Positions 10,533-22,900 are shown, counted from the first letter of the stretch. The stretch is DNA of 64,000 nt from Rhodococcus pyridinivorans (GCF_900105195.1 NZ_FNRX01000002.1:2852001-2916000), one strand, 5' to 3'. The notes: generated by a model from the letters alone, not told the origin. Program-made: numbers and translations.

Positions 10533-10919
10533 TCAGCGGTGCGGCTGCGGGGTGCAGTCCAGATAGCCGTGCGCCCCGATCGCCTGCAGCGCCACCCGCA
10601 CCGGCAGCGGCGCCCAGCTCGCCTGCGGATCGGTCCCGAGTCGCGGGTCGCGCACCGGGATCGCCCTGCCCCGGGTGTGCACCACCGCCTCGCCGGCGGC
10701 GCACACGTTGCGCACCCAATCGGTGTCGGCGCCGTAGGTCAACGCGATCCGCAGATCGTCACCGACGGTGAACAGCAGCACCGGGGTGCGGAACACCCGG
10801 CCCGAGCGGCGCCCGCGATGCTCGACCACCGCGGTGCCCGGCAGCAGCTGCGCGAACGGGGTGGTGACCCGGTTGGTGACGATCTTGTCGAACCGGGCCA
10901 GGGTGGGCGGCAACGGCAC
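10533..10919 (-). CDS. Deazaflavin (F420)-dependent nitroreductase-family protein (DUF385-like)
   Basis: Small beta-barrel protein of 128 residues with the family pattern VVEHRGRRSGRVFRTPVLLF followed by an ALTYGADTDWVRNV segment, typical of F420H2-dependent quinone reductases of the Ddn group. Substrate unknown. The GTG at 10919 is preceded at seven bases by GGGGGAGGA, which fixes the start although the frame is open upstream through arc. It follows arc across a strong hairpin. Confidence 0.75.
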   Translation of the reverse strand: MPLPPTLARFDKIVTNRVTTPFAQLLPGTAVVEHRGRRSGRVFRTPVLLFTVGDDLRIALTYGADTDWVRNVCAAGEAVVHTRGRAIPVRDPRLGTDPQASWAPLPVRVALQAIGAHGYLDCTPQPHR

Positions 10920-10943
10920 GGTCGGTCCTCCCCCTGGATAGGC

Positions 10944-10988
10944 CGCGACGGCCGGACCTTCCGGAGGAGGGAAGGCCCGGCCGTCGCG
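10944..10988 (-). terminator. Terminator between arc and the F420-type reductase gene
   Basis: Arms 10944-10962 and 10970-10988 pair over 19 bases with one mismatch around a seven-base loop. It starts 24 bases past the arc stop and lies just before the ribosome-binding site of the next gene. Confidence 0.7.
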
Positions 10989-11011
10989 GATCGATTGTCG
11001 CGGGTCGATTC

Positions 11012-12781
11012 CTACAGGTACTGGCCGGTGTTCGACTCGGTGTCGATCGCGCGGCTCGCGCTGGCGTTCTTGCCGGTGACCAGGGTGCGGATGTACACGA
11101 TCCGCTCGCCCTTCTTCCCCGAGATCCGGGCCCAGTCGTCCGGATTCGTGGTGTTGGGCAGGTCCTCGTTCTCGGCGAACTCGTCGACGATCGAATCGAG
11201 CAGGTGCTGCACCCGCAGACCGGGCGCCCCGGTCTCGAGCACCGACTTGATCGCATACTTCTTCGCCCGGTCGACGATGTTCTGGATCATCGCGCCGGAG
11301 TTGAAGTCCTTGAAGTACAGGACCTCCTTGTCGCCGTTGGCGTAGGTGACCTCGAGGAAACGGTTGTCCTCGGACTCGGCGTACATCCGCTCGACGACCC
11401 GCTCGATCATCGCCCGCACGCACGCGACCCGATCGCCGCCGAACTCGGCGAGATCGTCGGCGTGCACCGGCAGGCTCTCGGTCAGGTACTTCGAGAAGAT
11501 GTCCTGCGCGGCCTCCGCGTCCGGACGCTCGATCTTGATCTTCACGTCGAGGCGGCCGGGCCGCAGGATCGCCGGGTCGATCATGTCCTCACGGTTCGAC
11601 GCGCCGATGACGATGACGTTCTCGAGCCCTTCGACACCGTCGATCTCGGCGAGCAGCTGCGGCACCACCGTGGTCTCCACATCGGAGGACACACCGGAAC
11701 CGCGGGTGCGGAAGATCGAATCCATCTCGTCGAAGAACACGATCACCGGGGTGCCCTCGGACGCCTTCTCCCGGGCCCGCTGGAAGATCAACCGGATGTG
11801 CCGTTCGGTCTCACCGACGAACTTGTTCAGCAGCTCCGGGCCCTTGATGTTCAGGAAGAACGACTTCGCTTCCTTCGAATCGTCCCCGCGGGCCTCGGCG
11901 ATCTTCTTCGCCAGCGAGTTCGCCACCGCCTTCGCGATCAGGGTCTTACCGCAACCGGGCGGGCCGTACAGCAGCACACCCTTCGGCGGGCGCAGCGAGT
12001 ACTCGCGGAACAGGTCCTTGTGCAGGAAGGGCAGCTCCACCGCGTCGCGAATCTGCTCGATCTGCCGGCCCAGACCGCCGATGTCGCTGTAGCCGACGTC
12101 CGGGACCTCCTCGAGCACGAGATCCTCGACCTCGGCCTTGGGGATCCGTTCGAAGGCGTAGCCGGCCTTGCTGTCGACCAGCAACGAATCACCGGGGCGC
12201 AGCGTGAACGAGTTCTCGTCGTCGACGAGCAGATCGGTCTTGTCGTCGGCGGCGGCCGCGGCGAGCGGGGCGGCCAGCCACACGATGCGTTCCTCGTCGG
12301 CGTGCCCGACCACCAGCGCGCGGGTGCCGTCGTCGAGCACCTCCCGCAGGGTGGTGATCTCGCCGACGCGTTCGAAACCACCGACCTCCACGACGGTCAA
12401 CGCCTCGTTCAGCCGCACCGTCTGACCGGGTCGGAAGGTGTCGAGTTCGAGATTCGGGGACACCGCGACCCGCATCTTGCGGCCCGAGGTGAACACGTCG
12501 ACGGTCTGATCGTCGAACGTCTCGAGCAGCACCCCGTAGCCGCTCGGCGGCTGGGCCAGCCGGTCGACCTCCTCGCGCAGCGTGATCAGCTGCTGGCGCG
12601 CATCCTTGAGGGTCTCGAGCAGTTTGCCGTTGCGGACCGTGAGGGACTCGAGCCGGGCTTCGAGGTCGCGTACCTGATCGGACGGTTCGCCGAGCCGACG
12701 ACGCAAGGTCGCCACCTCTGCGCGCAACTCTTCGATTTCGCGTGCCGCCGCAACCGCATCCGGCTTCTCTGACGAGCTCAT
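11012..12781 (-). CDS. arc: Proteasome-associated AAA+ ATPase Arc/Mpa
   Basis: Hexameric unfoldase that binds Pup through its N-terminal coiled coil and feeds substrates into the 20S core. The 589-residue product has a coiled coil (about 13-75), OB-fold domains (about 78-225) and one AAA module with Walker A GPPGCGKT at 273-280 and Walker B FFDEMD at 349-354. It ends in GQYL, the penultimate-Tyr motif needed to dock and open the PrcA gate. The ATG at 12781 is preceded by GGAGGGAG, so the upstream in-frame GTG is not used. Confidence 0.96.
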   Translation of the reverse strand: MSSSEKPDAVAAAREIEELRAEVATLRRRLGEPSDQVRDLEARLESLTVRNGKLLETLKDARQQLITLREEVDRLAQPPSGYGVLLETFDDQTVDVFTSGRKMRVAVSPNLELDTFRPGQTVRLNEALTVVEVGGFERVGEITTLREVLDDGTRALVVGHADEERIVWLAAPLAAAAADDKTDLLVDDENSFTLRPGDSLLVDSKAGYAFERIPKAEVEDLVLEEVPDVGYSDIGGLGRQIEQIRDAVELPFLHKDLFREYSLRPPKGVLLYGPPGCGKTLIAKAVANSLAKKIAEARGDDSKEAKSFFLNIKGPELLNKFVGETERHIRLIFQRAREKASEGTPVIVFFDEMDSIFRTRGSGVSSDVETTVVPQLLAEIDGVEGLENVIVIGASNREDMIDPAILRPGRLDVKIKIERPDAEAAQDIFSKYLTESLPVHADDLAEFGGDRVACVRAMIERVVERMYAESEDNRFLEVTYANGDKEVLYFKDFNSGAMIQNIVDRAKKYAIKSVLETGAPGLRVQHLLDSIVDEFAENEDLPNTTNPDDWARISGKKGERIVYIRTLVTGKNASASRAIDTESNTGQYL

Positions 12782-12909
12782 AGCGACTCCCTCCACTGTC
12801 GGTCATTCCACGCTACCGGGACATCGCCCCACATGGGGGAGGACACGAAACAGTCGTGTTCCGAACATGTGTCGCGCGTGGGGCGCGCCATGGCGCCGCA
12901 CCTCCGGCA

Positions 12910-12928
12910 CGCTGTTAGGCTCCCCTAA
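12910..12928 (+). promoter_or_regulatory. Possible IdeR/DtxR iron box
   Basis: Matches 13 of 19 positions of the iron-box consensus TTAGGTTAGGCTAACCTAA. The last 15 bases match at 13 positions, the two mismatches being adjacent. It lies 40 bases upstream of the lipoprotein start. A single weak site by eye; direct inspection only. Confidence 0.3.
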
Positions 12929-12968
12929 ATATCGTGCGTCGACCGTTTCTCTCGAAAGGTACTCCTCC

Positions 12969-13448
12969 GTGACCCCACGTCCAGTTCGCACACTCTGCGC
13001 CGCCACCGCGATCGCCGCGCTCACCGCCCTGACCGGCTGCAGCTCCGACGACGCCGGCGACGACACCGCTGCCACGACCAGCGCAACGACGACCACCAGC
13101 ACCACCGTGACCGCCGCGGTCACCGTCGAGCAACTGCAGGAACAGATCGACGTGTTCTTCGACCCGGCCGCCACCACCGAGGACCGTGCCGCGGTCGTGG
13201 AGAACGGCGCCGCGCGCACCGCCGTGCTCGATCAGTTCACCGGTGTGCTCGCCGGTTACCCGCTCACCGGCACCGTCGGCGAGATCACCACGGTCGACGC
13301 CGACACCGTCACCGCGACCACCGAGGTCGCCGGCCCGCACGGCGGCGCCCCGATGCCGCTGACCTTCGAGCAGATCGACGGCACCTGGGTCATCGCCGAC
13401 GAGAGCGCCTGCTCGATCCTGGCCGCGGGCACGCTCAGCTGCGAATAA
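12969..13448 (+). CDS. Secreted lipoprotein, MTB12-like
   Basis: Exported lipoprotein of 159 residues. The signal peptide ends in the lipobox LTGC with Cys24 as the lipidated residue, followed by a Thr/Ser/Asp-rich spacer (about 25-55). The mature domain has a DPAATTEDRAAVVENG region and a short beta-rich C-terminus resembling the mycobacterial antigen MTB12 fold; function unknown. The GTG at 12969 is chosen because it gives a proper signal peptide. A possible iron box lies upstream. Two Cys near the C-terminus (ACSILAAGTLSCE) may form a disulphide. Confidence 0.75.
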   Translation: MTPRPVRTLCAATAIAALTALTGCSSDDAGDDTAATTSATTTTSTTVTAAVTVEQLQEQIDVFFDPAATTEDRAAVVENGAARTAVLDQFTGVLAGYPLTGTVGEITTVDADTVTATTEVAGPHGGAPMPLTFEQIDGTWVIADESACSILAAGTLSCE

Positions 13449-13469
13449 CCCCTGTGGGTCGGCGTCGGC

Positions 13470-14396
<927 letters not shown>

Positions 14397-14410
14397 CTAG
14401 CCTGCCAGGT

Positions 14411-15286
14411 GTGACCACAGCTGCGCCCACACCCCCCACCGACACGACGCGGCCGGTCGCCCTGTCCCCCTCCCGGGCCGCCGACTTCACCCGCTGCCCG
14501 CTGCTCTACCGCTTCAAGGCGGTCGACCGGCTCACCGCACCCCCGACCCGCGCCCAGGCACGCGGCACCGTCGTGCACGCCGCCCTCGAAGCGTTGTTCG
14601 GCCTCGACGGACCGGCCCGCACCGCCACCGCCGCGCAGACCCTGCTGCCCGACGCCCTGGCCCGGGTCCTCGCCGCCACCCCCGATCTGGGCGTGGACAC
14701 CGACGACGCGGGGTTCCTCGCCGAGGCCGCCGCGCTGCTGGACACCTACTTCACCGTCGAGGACCCCACCGCGGTCACCGCCGACGGCTGCGAACTGCGG
14801 GTGGAGACCACCCTCGACGGCGACGTCCCGCTGCGCGGCATCATCGACCGCCTCGATGTCGACGCCACCGGTGCGGTGCATGTCGTCGACTACAAGACCG
14901 GCCGCGCCCCGTCCCCGCGCGGCGAGCGGGCGGCGCTGTTCCAGCTGAAGTTCTACGCGCTGATCGTGTGGCGGCAACGCGGCATCGTCCCGGCCTCGCT
15001 GCGGCTGCTGTATCTCGGCGACGGTCAGGTGCTGCACTACCGGCCCGACACCGAGGAACTGCGTCGCTTCGAACGGATCGTGCGGGCGATGTGGGCGACG
15101 ATCCGGCAGTTGCGCGCCAGCGGCGACTTCCGCCCCAATCCCGGTCCCGGCTGCCGGTGGTGCGATCATCGGGCATTGTGCCCGGCGTTCGGCGGTACCC
15201 CACCGCCGTATCCCGCCGACGGCGTTGCGACGCAATCGACACCGGGCGCGCCCCACCGCATCGAGCAGCAGGAGAATCCCGGGTGA
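14411..15286 (+). CDS. RecB-family exonuclease (PD-(D/E)XK nuclease)
   Basis: Stand-alone nuclease of the RecB/AddB C-terminal type, 291 residues. Active-site motifs are visible: the GTVVHAALEALF helix, GIIDRLDVD and HVVDYKTGR (the D...K motif). A Cys in FTRCPLLYRF together with CRWCDHRALC near the C-terminus is the pattern that binds a 4Fe-4S cluster in this family. It probably acts in DNA repair. The GTG start sits at the end of CCTGCCAGGT. The stop overlaps the following thioesterase start (GTGA). Confidence 0.8.
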   Translation: MTTAAPTPPTDTTRPVALSPSRAADFTRCPLLYRFKAVDRLTAPPTRAQARGTVVHAALEALFGLDGPARTATAAQTLLPDALARVLAATPDLGVDTDDAGFLAEAAALLDTYFTVEDPTAVTADGCELRVETTLDGDVPLRGIIDRLDVDATGAVHVVDYKTGRAPSPRGERAALFQLKFYALIVWRQRGIVPASLRLLYLGDGQVLHYRPDTEELRRFERIVRAMWATIRQLRASGDFRPNPGPGCRWCDHRALCPAFGGTPPPYPADGVATQSTPGAPHRIEQQENPG

Positions 15287-16122
15287 GCGACGCCGCCTAC
15301 TACGTGCCGGTCCCCCGGCCGACCACCCCCACCGGCCCGGTCGACGACGTCGAGATCGCGGTGTTCCGCCCCACCGAACACACCGTCAGCACCTGGGGAC
15401 CGCACCTGCAGCACGGCGCCCCACCCTCGGCGCTGCTCGCCCGCGCCATCGACCGGCACCGGCCCCGCCCCGACACCCGCCTGAGCCGGCTCACCGTCGA
15501 ACTGCTCGGCCCCGTCCCCCTCACCGACCTCGAGGTGCGCACCCACATCGAACGACCCGGTCGCCGCATCGAACTGGTCGTCGCCGAATTGTGGGCCACC
15601 GCCCCCGACGGCACCGACCGCCCGGTGGCGCGCGGCACCGGCTGGCGCCTCGAAACCATCGACCTGCCGCAGGTCGCGCGGACCTCCGAAACCCCGCTGC
15701 CCGCCCCCGACCACTTCGAAGCCACCGCCCCGCACGTCTTCTGGAAGGGCGGCTACATCGACACCGTCGAATGGCGCATCATCGTCCCCTTCGGCGCTCC
15801 CGGCCTGTCGTCGGCGTGGGTGCGCAGCGAGATCGCCCTCGTGGAAGGCGAAACCCCCAGCGGGCTCGACCGGTTGATGAGCGTCGCCGACGTCGCCAAC
15901 GGTGTCGGATCCAAACTCGACCCCCGCGAGTACACCTTCCTCAACACCGAACTGACCGTGCACCTGTTCCGCGCCCCCGAGTTCCGCGAACAGGACTGGG
16001 TGGGGATCGCCGCGGAGATGTCCGTCGGACCCGACGGGGTCGGCATGACCGCCGGTCTGCTCTACGACGAGACGGGCGCGCTCGGCCGCATCGCCCAGAA
16101 CGTGCAGGTGCGGTCCCGCTGA
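15283..16122 (+). CDS. Acyl-CoA thioesterase family protein
   Basis: Double hotdog-type thioesterase-like protein of 279 residues; the family hydrolyses acyl-CoA, substrate unknown. Visible are the LQHGAPPSALLARAI segment and a second half with LMSVADVANGVGSKLDP. Start fixed by the GTGA overlap with the nuclease gene. Its stop codon is buried in a perfect palindrome that probably ends transcription. Confidence 0.75.
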   Translation: MSDAAYYVPVPRPTTPTGPVDDVEIAVFRPTEHTVSTWGPHLQHGAPPSALLARAIDRHRPRPDTRLSRLTVELLGPVPLTDLEVRTHIERPGRRIELVVAELWATAPDGTDRPVARGTGWRLETIDLPQVARTSETPLPAPDHFEATAPHVFWKGGYIDTVEWRIIVPFGAPGLSSAWVRSEIALVEGETPSGLDRLMSVADVANGVGSKLDPREYTFLNTELTVHLFRAPEFREQDWVGIAAEMSVGPDGVGMTAGLLYDETGALGRIAQNVQVRSR

Positions 16123-16138
16123 TCAGCGGGACCGCACC
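16107..16138. terminator. Perfect 32-base palindrome at the end of the thioesterase gene
   Basis: Bases 16107-16122 and 16123-16138 are exact reverse complements, and the thioesterase TGA (16120-16122) lies at the centre. Placed between convergent genes (hisG ends at 16164), it can serve as a bidirectional terminator. Confidence 0.7.
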
Positions 16139-16163
16139 GGAAGATGTCGGGATCGGTGCGCGT

Positions 16164-17027
16164 CTATTCGGGGGCGCGCATCGCCCGGCACGAGCGGATG
16201 TTCGACGCGAGGATCGCGCGGGCACCGATCTCGGCGAGCCGGTCCATCACCGCGTTGTGGCCCTTGCGCGGCACCATCGCCCGCACCGCCACCGAATTCT
16301 CGTTCGCCAACGGCGAGATCGTCGGCGACTCGAGACCGGGCGTGACCTGCACGGCCTGCTCGAGCAGGTGCTTCGGGCAGTCGTAATCGATCATCACGTA
16401 CTGCTGCGCGAAGACCACACCCTCGAGACGGGCGATCAACTGGTTGCGGGCCCGATCCGAGCGATCCGAATCCTCCCGCTCGATCAGCACACCCTCCGAA
16501 TCGCACAACGACTCGCCGAAGGCGACGAGATCGTGCTGCCGCAACGTCCGGCCCGAGCCGACCACATCGGCGATCGCGTCGGCGACCCCGAGCTGGATGG
16601 AGATCTCCACCGCACCGTCGAGCCGGATCACCTCGGCCTCGATGCCGCGGGCGGCGAGATCACGACGCACCAGATTCGCGTACGAGGTGGCGATGCGCAG
16701 ACCCTGCAGATCCTCGACCGACCAGTCGCGGCCCTTCGGCGCGGCGTACCGGAAACGCGAGGACCCGAAGCCCAGCGACAACCGCTCGGTGACCGGAGCC
16801 CCCGAATCCATCGCCAGGTCGCGGCCGGTGATCCCCAGATCCAGCTCGCCGGAACCGACGTAGATCGCGATGTCCTTCGGCCGCAGGAAGAAGAACTCGA
16901 CGTCGTTGACCGGGTCGATGACCGTCAGATCCCGCGAGTCGGTGCGTCGACGGTAGCCGGCCTCCTGCAGGATCTCGGCGGCGGACTCGGACAGCGAACC
17001 TTTGTTGGGGACTGCGACGCGCAGCAT
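16164..17027 (-). CDS. hisG: ATP phosphoribosyltransferase
   Basis: First enzyme of histidine synthesis: joins ATP and PRPP and is feedback-inhibited by histidine. The 287-residue product is the long form, with the regulatory ACT-like C-terminal domain (from about residue 215). Visible: [30 protein letters not shown] and the PRPP-binding region [22 protein letters not shown] precedes the ATG. Downstream of hisE in the same direction. Confidence 0.95.
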   Translation of the reverse strand: MLRVAVPNKGSLSESAAEILQEAGYRRRTDSRDLTVIDPVNDVEFFFLRPKDIAIYVGSGELDLGITGRDLAMDSGAPVTERLSLGFGSSRFRYAAPKGRDWSVEDLQGLRIATSYANLVRRDLAARGIEAEVIRLDGAVEISIQLGVADAIADVVGSGRTLRQHDLVAFGESLCDSEGVLIEREDSDRSDRARNQLIARLEGVVFAQQYVMIDYDCPKHLLEQAVQVTPGLESPTISPLANENSVAVRAMVPRKGHNAVMDRLAEIGARAILASNIRSCRAMRAPE

Positions 17028-17120
17028 GACGGATTGGGTCCTTTCGAACGACGAGCAGAAGCGAGGAAGGGATCTACAGGGGGCACGGACGGCGGCACCG
17101 GCACAGCGGGCCACCGGCCG

Positions 17121-17402
17121 TCACAGATGCTTGTAGACGTCCTCGAGCTTCAGACCCCGCCCCACCATCAGCACCTGCACCCAGTACAGCAGCTGCGAAA
17201 TCTCCTCGGACAGTTCCTCGTCGGACTGGTACTCGGCGGCGATCCACACCTCACCGGCCTCTTCGAGTACCTTCTTGCCCTGGAAATGCACGCCGGCGTC
17301 CAGGGCGGCGACGGTGCCGGAGCCCTCGGGGCGGGTCGCGGCGCGTTCGGACAGCTCGGCGAACAGGGAATCGAAGGTCTTCACAGGGGTCGATTGTTTC
17401 AT
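17121..17402 (-). CDS. hisE: Phosphoribosyl-ATP pyrophosphatase
   Basis: Second step of histidine synthesis, hydrolysing phosphoribosyl-ATP to phosphoribosyl-AMP. It is 93 residues, all alpha, with the catalytic acidic pattern [16 protein letters not shown] and [14 protein letters not shown]. The length and N-terminus ([10 protein letters not shown]) match the mycobacterial protein as recalled. It precedes hisG by 93 bases. Confidence 0.94.
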   Translation of the reverse strand: MKQSTPVKTFDSLFAELSERAATRPEGSGTVAALDAGVHFQGKKVLEEAGEVWIAAEYQSDEELSEEISQLLYWVQVLMVGRGLKLEDVYKHL

Positions 17403-17442
17403 GCCCCGCCACCGGCCCCACAGCCAGGACACCAACCCTCGC

Positions 17443-18330
17443 TCAGAACTCGAGTTCCCGCCCGCTGACGAACCGCCGCTCCACCCCGCTGATCGGATCG
17501 GTGAACTCCAGCGACCGCGCCAGCAACCGCAGCGGATCGGTGAAATCGTCCGCGTCGCGCCGCCGGAACCACGGATAGAAGTTGTCCCCCACGATCGGCA
17601 CCCCCAACGACGCCAGATGCAGCCGCAGCTGGTGGGTGCGACCGGTGCGCGGGAACAACCGGTAACGGGCCAGCTCCCCACGCCGCTCGACCAGCTCGAT
17701 GCGCGTCTCCGAATTCGGTTCGTCGGCGAACTGCTCGGCCGTCGGCTCCCCGTGCCGCTTGACGATCCGCGTGCGCACCACCTGCGGGAACGACAGGTCG
17801 GACCGATAACCGGCGACCGCCTCGTACACCTTGCGCACCCGCTGACGCTCGAACAGCTCCTGATAGGGCCGCCGCCATGCCGGATCCGTCGTGCACAGCA
17901 GCACCCCGGCGGTCATCCGGTCGAGCCGGTGCACCGGCACCAGATGCGGCAACTCCAGCTCGCGCCGCAACCGCACCACCACCGACTCGCGGATGTGCGC
18001 TCCGCGCGGGATCGTCGCCAGGAAATGCGGCTTGTCCACCACCACGAGACCGTCCTCCCGATGCAACACGCGCACCGGGAACGGCACCGGCACCTCCGGC
18101 GGCGGATCGCGGTAGAAGTACACGAACCGCGTCGGCTGATACGGCGTGCACGCATCGACGCGGCGGCCGTGCTCGTCGACCAACTCCCCCGCCCCCATGT
18201 GCGCCGCCCAGTCCTCCTCGGGGTGGCCGGCCTGCAGGAACTCGACGATCGTGGCCGCGTCGACATCGGCGGGCATCCGGATGCGGTCGGGGCCGAGCCC
18301 GTCGCGCACCGGCAGCGGTGCAGCACGCAC
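17443..18330 (-). CDS. RluA-family RNA pseudouridine synthase
   Basis: Converts uridine to pseudouridine in rRNA or tRNA; target not predictable. The 295-residue product has the catalytic motif [11 protein letters not shown] with the essential Asp, and [14 protein letters not shown] further on. GTG start at 18330, four bases downstream of the trhO stop, so the genes are probably co-transcribed. Together with trmI and trhO this gives three RNA-modification genes within 6 kb. Confidence 0.88.
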   Translation of the reverse strand: MRAAPLPVRDGLGPDRIRMPADVDAATIVEFLQAGHPEEDWAAHMGAGELVDEHGRRVDACTPYQPTRFVYFYRDPPPEVPVPFPVRVLHREDGLVVVDKPHFLATIPRGAHIRESVVVRLRRELELPHLVPVHRLDRMTAGVLLCTTDPAWRRPYQELFERQRVRKVYEAVAGYRSDLSFPQVVRTRIVKRHGEPTAEQFADEPNSETRIELVERRGELARYRLFPRTGRTHQLRLHLASLGVPIVGDNFYPWFRRRDADDFTDPLRLLARSLEFTDPISGVERRFVSGRELEF

Positions 18331-18334
18331 CGGT

Positions 18335-19195
18335 CTACGCCTCCACGAGGTCCGGGACGCAGCCCTCGCACACCAGAGTCAACTCCCGGCCGTGGAGATC
18401 CGGATGATTCCGGTACCGCGAGGTCGGCGTCCCGCACAGGGTGCAGCGGCCGATCACCGGCGCCTCGGCGCTGAACTCGACGTTCATCCGCCCGTCGAAG
18501 ACGTACAGCGAACCCTCCCACAGGCCCTCGTCTCCGAAGGTCTCGCCGTAGCGGACGATGCCACCGTCGAGCTGGTAGACCTCTTCGAACCCGCGATTGC
18601 GCATCAACGCCGACAGCACCTCACAGCGCACCCCACCGGTGCAGTAGGTGACCACCGGGCGGTTCTTGAGATGGTCGTAGCGTCCGCTGTCGAGCTCGGC
18701 GACGAAATCGCGGGTCGTGGCGACATCCGGCACGATCGCATCCCGGAACCGGCCGATCTGCGCCTCGAAGCGGTTGCGGCCGTCGAAGAACACCACCTCG
18801 TCGCCGCGCTCGGCGACCAGCTCGTGCACGCCGTGCGGCGACAGATGGGTGCCGCCGTCGACGATGCCGTTCTCGTCGACCTTCACCTCGTCGGGCACCC
18901 CGAACGTCACGATCTCCGGACGTACCTTCACCGACAGCCGCGGAAAGTCGTCGCCGGTGCCGTCGGACCACTTGATATCGGTGTCCTTGAAGGCCGCATA
19001 ACCGCGCAAGCCACGCACGTACTTCTTCACGTCGGCGATGTCACCGCCGACGGTGCCGTTGATGCCGTGCTCCGAGATGAGAATCCGCCCGGTCAACCCC
19101 AGCGACGACGCGAGGGTGTGCTGCCACAACCGGATCGCCTCCGGGTCGGGCAACGGGGTGAACTTGTAGAACAGCACGATCTTCGGGACCGCCAC
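18335..19195 (-). CDS. trhO: tRNA U34 hydroxylase TrhO (rhodanese domain)
   Basis: UPF0176/YceA family; TrhO makes 5-hydroxyuridine at tRNA position 34. The 286-residue product has an N-terminal acylphosphatase-like domain ([12 protein letters not shown]) and a rhodanese domain with the active Cys in [12 protein letters not shown] Cys-rich C-terminus ([12 protein letters not shown], then CEGC) suggests metal binding. The GTG at 19195 lies one base past the stop of the HAD gene. Confidence 0.85.
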   Translation of the reverse strand: MAVPKIVLFYKFTPLPDPEAIRLWQHTLASSLGLTGRILISEHGINGTVGGDIADVKKYVRGLRGYAAFKDTDIKWSDGTGDDFPRLSVKVRPEIVTFGVPDEVKVDENGIVDGGTHLSPHGVHELVAERGDEVVFFDGRNRFEAQIGRFRDAIVPDVATTRDFVAELDSGRYDHLKNRPVVTYCTGGVRCEVLSALMRNRGFEEVYQLDGGIVRYGETFGDEGLWEGSLYVFDGRMNVEFSAEAPVIGRCTLCGTPTSRYRNHPDLHGRELTLVCEGCVPDLVEA

Positions 19196-19196
19196 C

Positions 19197-19904
19197 TCAG
19201 GGCACCCCCGCACCGTGCAGCTCGTGCAGATCCTCGGCGCTCAACCCCTCGAGCGTGGACCGGAACACCCGCCGCTCCGAGCCGGGCACATCCACCAGTG
19301 ACGGCACCACCAGCACCGTGCACCCGGCCGCATCCGCCGCGGCCGCCCCGGTCGGAGAATCCTCCACCGCCAGACACTGCGCCGGATCCAGACCGAGCAA
19401 CTCCGCAGCCCGACGGTAGGGCGTCGGATCGGGTTTGCCGGCCGGCACCTCGTCGCCACACACCGAATGATCGAAATGCTCACGGCCCAGGGTCGCGAGG
19501 GCCACCTCACACAACGCCCGCTCGGTGTTGGTCACCAGCACCGACCCCAGTCCCGCCTCGCGGACGGTGCGCAGCGCGGCCTGCGCGCCGGGCCGCCACG
19601 TGAGCCCGTCGGCGAACAACCGGCCCATGTAGTCGGTCAGCCACGCCGCCGCAGCCGCCGCCTCGTCCGGGGTCGGTTCCAGACCCAACCCGGCGAAGGT
19701 GCGCAGCACCGCCAGATCCATCGGCCCCCCGATCGTGGAGATGCGGGTCTCGTCGCTCATCGGCCCACCGAGATGCAACGACAACTCGTGCATCCCGATG
19801 TCCCACAAGCGTTCCGATTCGAGCAGGGTGCCGTCCATGTCCCACAGCACCGCCCGCAGCGCACCGGTCTGCACCGCGAGCGGCGCCTCCACCCGATCAG
19901 ACAT
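19197..19904 (-). CDS. HAD-family phosphatase (beta-PGM/GPH-like)
   Basis: Haloacid dehalogenase hydrolase of 235 residues with all motifs: [11 protein letters not shown] (nucleophile Asp), VTNTE, and [13 protein letters not shown] with [15 protein letters not shown]. Likely a phosphosugar or nucleotide phosphatase; substrate unknown. The ATG overlaps the metH stop by eight bases. It resembles the HAD gene next to metH in M. tuberculosis. Confidence 0.85.
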   Translation of the reverse strand: MSDRVEAPLAVQTGALRAVLWDMDGTLLESERLWDIGMHELSLHLGGPMSDETRISTIGGPMDLAVLRTFAGLGLEPTPDEAAAAAAWLTDYMGRLFADGLTWRPGAQAALRTVREAGLGSVLVTNTERALCEVALATLGREHFDHSVCGDEVPAGKPDPTPYRRAAELLGLDPAQCLAVEDSPTGAAAADAAGCTVLVVPSLVDVPGSERRVFRSTLEGLSAEDLHELHGAGVP

Positions 19905-22900
19905 TGAAATACTTCGCCTCCGGGTGGTGCAGCACGAACGCATCGGTGGACTGTTCGGGATGCAACTGCAGCTCCTCCGACAGCTCCACCCCGATCCGCT
20001 CGGGTTCGAGCAGCTCGACCAGTTTGATGCGGTCCTCGAGATTCGGGCACGCGCCGTAACCGAACGCGAACCGGGCACCGCGGTAGGCAAGCTTGAAGTA
20101 CTCCGCGACCTCCTCCGGATCCTCGTCCGCGGCCGTGCCGCCCTCGGCGAACGCCAGCTCCTGCCGCACCCGCCGATGCCAGTACTCGGCCAGCGCCTCG
20201 GTCAGCTGCACACCGATGCCGTGCACCTCGAGATAGTCGCGGTACGAATTCGACGCGAACAACTCGTTCGCGAAGTCCGCGATCGGCTGCCCCATCGTCA
20301 CCAACTGGAACGGCCACACATCCACCTGGCCCGACGCGAGCGCATCCTCCCGCGACCGCACGAAATCGGCGATGCACAGGAACCGCGAACGCTGCTGCCG
20401 CGGGAAGGTGAACCGGTAACGCTCGGGAGCATCCGGGCGCGGCTCGGTCAGCACCACCACGTCGTCACCCTCGGACACCGCCGGGAAGTAGCCGTACACC
20501 ACCGCCGCGTGCTGCAGGATGCCCTCGGTCGCCAACCGGTCCAGCCAGTACCGCAACCGCGGCCGGCCCTCGGTCTCCACGAGCTCCTCGTAGCTCGGGC
20601 CGTCGCCACCGCGCTGCCCGCGCAGGCCCCACTGCCCCAGGAACAGCGCACGCTCGTCGACCAGCGCCGCATAGTCGGCCAGCGGGATGCCCTTGATCAC
20701 CCGGGTGCCCCAGAACGGCGGCGTCGGCACCGGCAGATCCTTCGCGACGTCACTGCGCTCGGGGATCTCCGCCGGCGTTTCCGCGGCCTTGCGCTTCTCC
20801 GCGATCCGCTTGCTGCGCTCGTGCCGCTCCTTGCGCTCGGCGGCCTTGCGGGCGGCCTCGATCGCCTCCGGACTGTCCGGCGCCGGACCCTCACCGCGCT
20901 TCTCGGCCATGACCCGGTCCATCAGCGACAGACCCTCGAACGCATCGCGCGCGTAGGACACCTTGCCCTCGTAGACCTCCGCCAGATCGTTCTCGACGTA
21001 ACTGCGGGTCAGCGCCGCACCACCGAGCAACACCGGGAACTGCTCCGCGACCCCGCGGGAGTTGAGCTCCTCGAGGTTCTCCTTCATCACCACCGTCGAC
21101 TTCACCAGCAGACCCGACATGCCGATCACATCGGCGCGCTTGTCCACCGCCGCGTCGAGGATCGTCGCGATCGGCTGCTTGATGCCGAGGTTGACCACCT
21201 CGTAGCCGTTGTTCGACAGGATGATGTCCACGAGGTTCTTGCCGATGTCGTGCACATCGCCCTTGACCGTCGCCAGCACGATCCGGCCCTTGCCCTCGTC
21301 GCCCGTCGACTCCATGTGCGGCTCGAGGAACGCCACCGCGGTCTTCATCACTTCGGCGGACTGCAGCACGAACGGCAACTGCATCTGACCCGACCCGAAC
21401 AGCTCACCGACAGTCTTCATGCCCGACAGCAGCGTGTCGTTGATGATCGCCAGCGGCGGGGTGGTCCTCATCGCCTCGGTCAGATCGTCCTCGAGACCGT
21501 TGCGCTCGCCGTCGACGATGCGCCGCTCGAGCCGCTCGAACAGCGGCAACGCCGCCAGCTCCTGCGCCCGCGACTCGCGTGCCGACGCCGCCGACACCCC
21601 CTCGAACAGCTCCATCAGCTTCTGCAGCGGGTCGTAACCTTCGCTGCGCCGGTCGTACACCAGATCCAGCGCGACCTGCCGCTGTTCCTCCGGGATCCGC
21701 GCCATCGGCAGAATCTTCGACGCGTGCACGATCGCCGTATCCAGACCCGCCGCGGTGCACTCGTTCAGGAACACCGAGTTCAACACCTGCCGCGCCGCCG
21801 GATTCAGACCGAACGACACATTCGAGATGCCCAGCGTGAAGTGCACCTCCGGATGCGCCTCGTGGAGGCGGCGGATCGCCTCGATCGTCTCGATCGCATC
21901 GCGCCGCACCTCCTCCTGACCCGTCGAGATCGGGAAGGTCAACGCATCGACGATGATGTCCTGCGGCGACAACCCCCACCGACCGGTCAGATCCGCGATC
22001 AACCGCTCGGCGATGCGCACCTTGTGCTCGGCGGTGCGGGCCTGGCCCTCCTCGTCGATCGTCAACGCGACCACCGCCGCGCCGTGCTCGACGACGTGCT
22101 CCATGATCCGCTCGAACCGCGAACCCGGACCGTCGCCGTCCTCGTAGTTCACCGAGTTCACCGCACACCGACCACCGAGATGCTCGAGACCCGCCTTGAT
22201 CACGTCCGGCTCCGTCGAGTCGATCATGATCGGCAACGTCGACGACGTCGCGAACCGCGACGCCAGCTCCGCCATGTCCGCCGCCCCGTCACGCCCGACA
22301 TAGTCGACGTTCAGATCAAGCATGTGCGCACCGTCGCGGATCTGATCCTTCGCGATGTCCAGGCACTTCTGCCAATCCGCGGCGAGCATCGCCTCACGGA
22401 ACGCCTTCGACCCGTTCGTGTTGGTCCGCTCACCGATCATCAGGATCGACGCGTCCTGCTCGAACGGCACCGAGGTATACAGCGACGACACACCCGGCTC
22501 CGGCTGCGCGGCGCGCGGCGCCGGCTGCACCCCCCGCACCGCCGCCGCAACCTGCCGGATGTGCTCGGGGGTGGTGCCGCAGCAGCCACCGACGAAGGTC
22601 AACCCGTACTCGGAGACGAAACCGGCCAGGGCCTCGGCGAGCTCCTCCGGCTGCAGCGGGTACTCGGCGCCGTTCGCGCCCAGCACCGGCAGACCCGCAT
22701 TCGGCATCACCGACACCGGGATCGTCGCGTGCTGCGACAGATACCGCAGGTGCTCGCTCATCTCCGCCGGACCGGTCGCGCAGTTCAACCCGATCAGGTC
22801 GATGCCGAGCGGCTCGAGGGCGGTCAGCGCGGCACCGATCTCGGAACCGAGCAGCATCGTGCCGGTGGTCTCCACTGTCACGTGGGTAACGATCGGGATC

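Noticed and set aside
14968..15282. Extended start for the thioesterase gene
   Set aside because: The frame is open upstream, but those codons overlap the RecB-like nuclease in another phase. The GTGA overlap at 15283 is the natural start.
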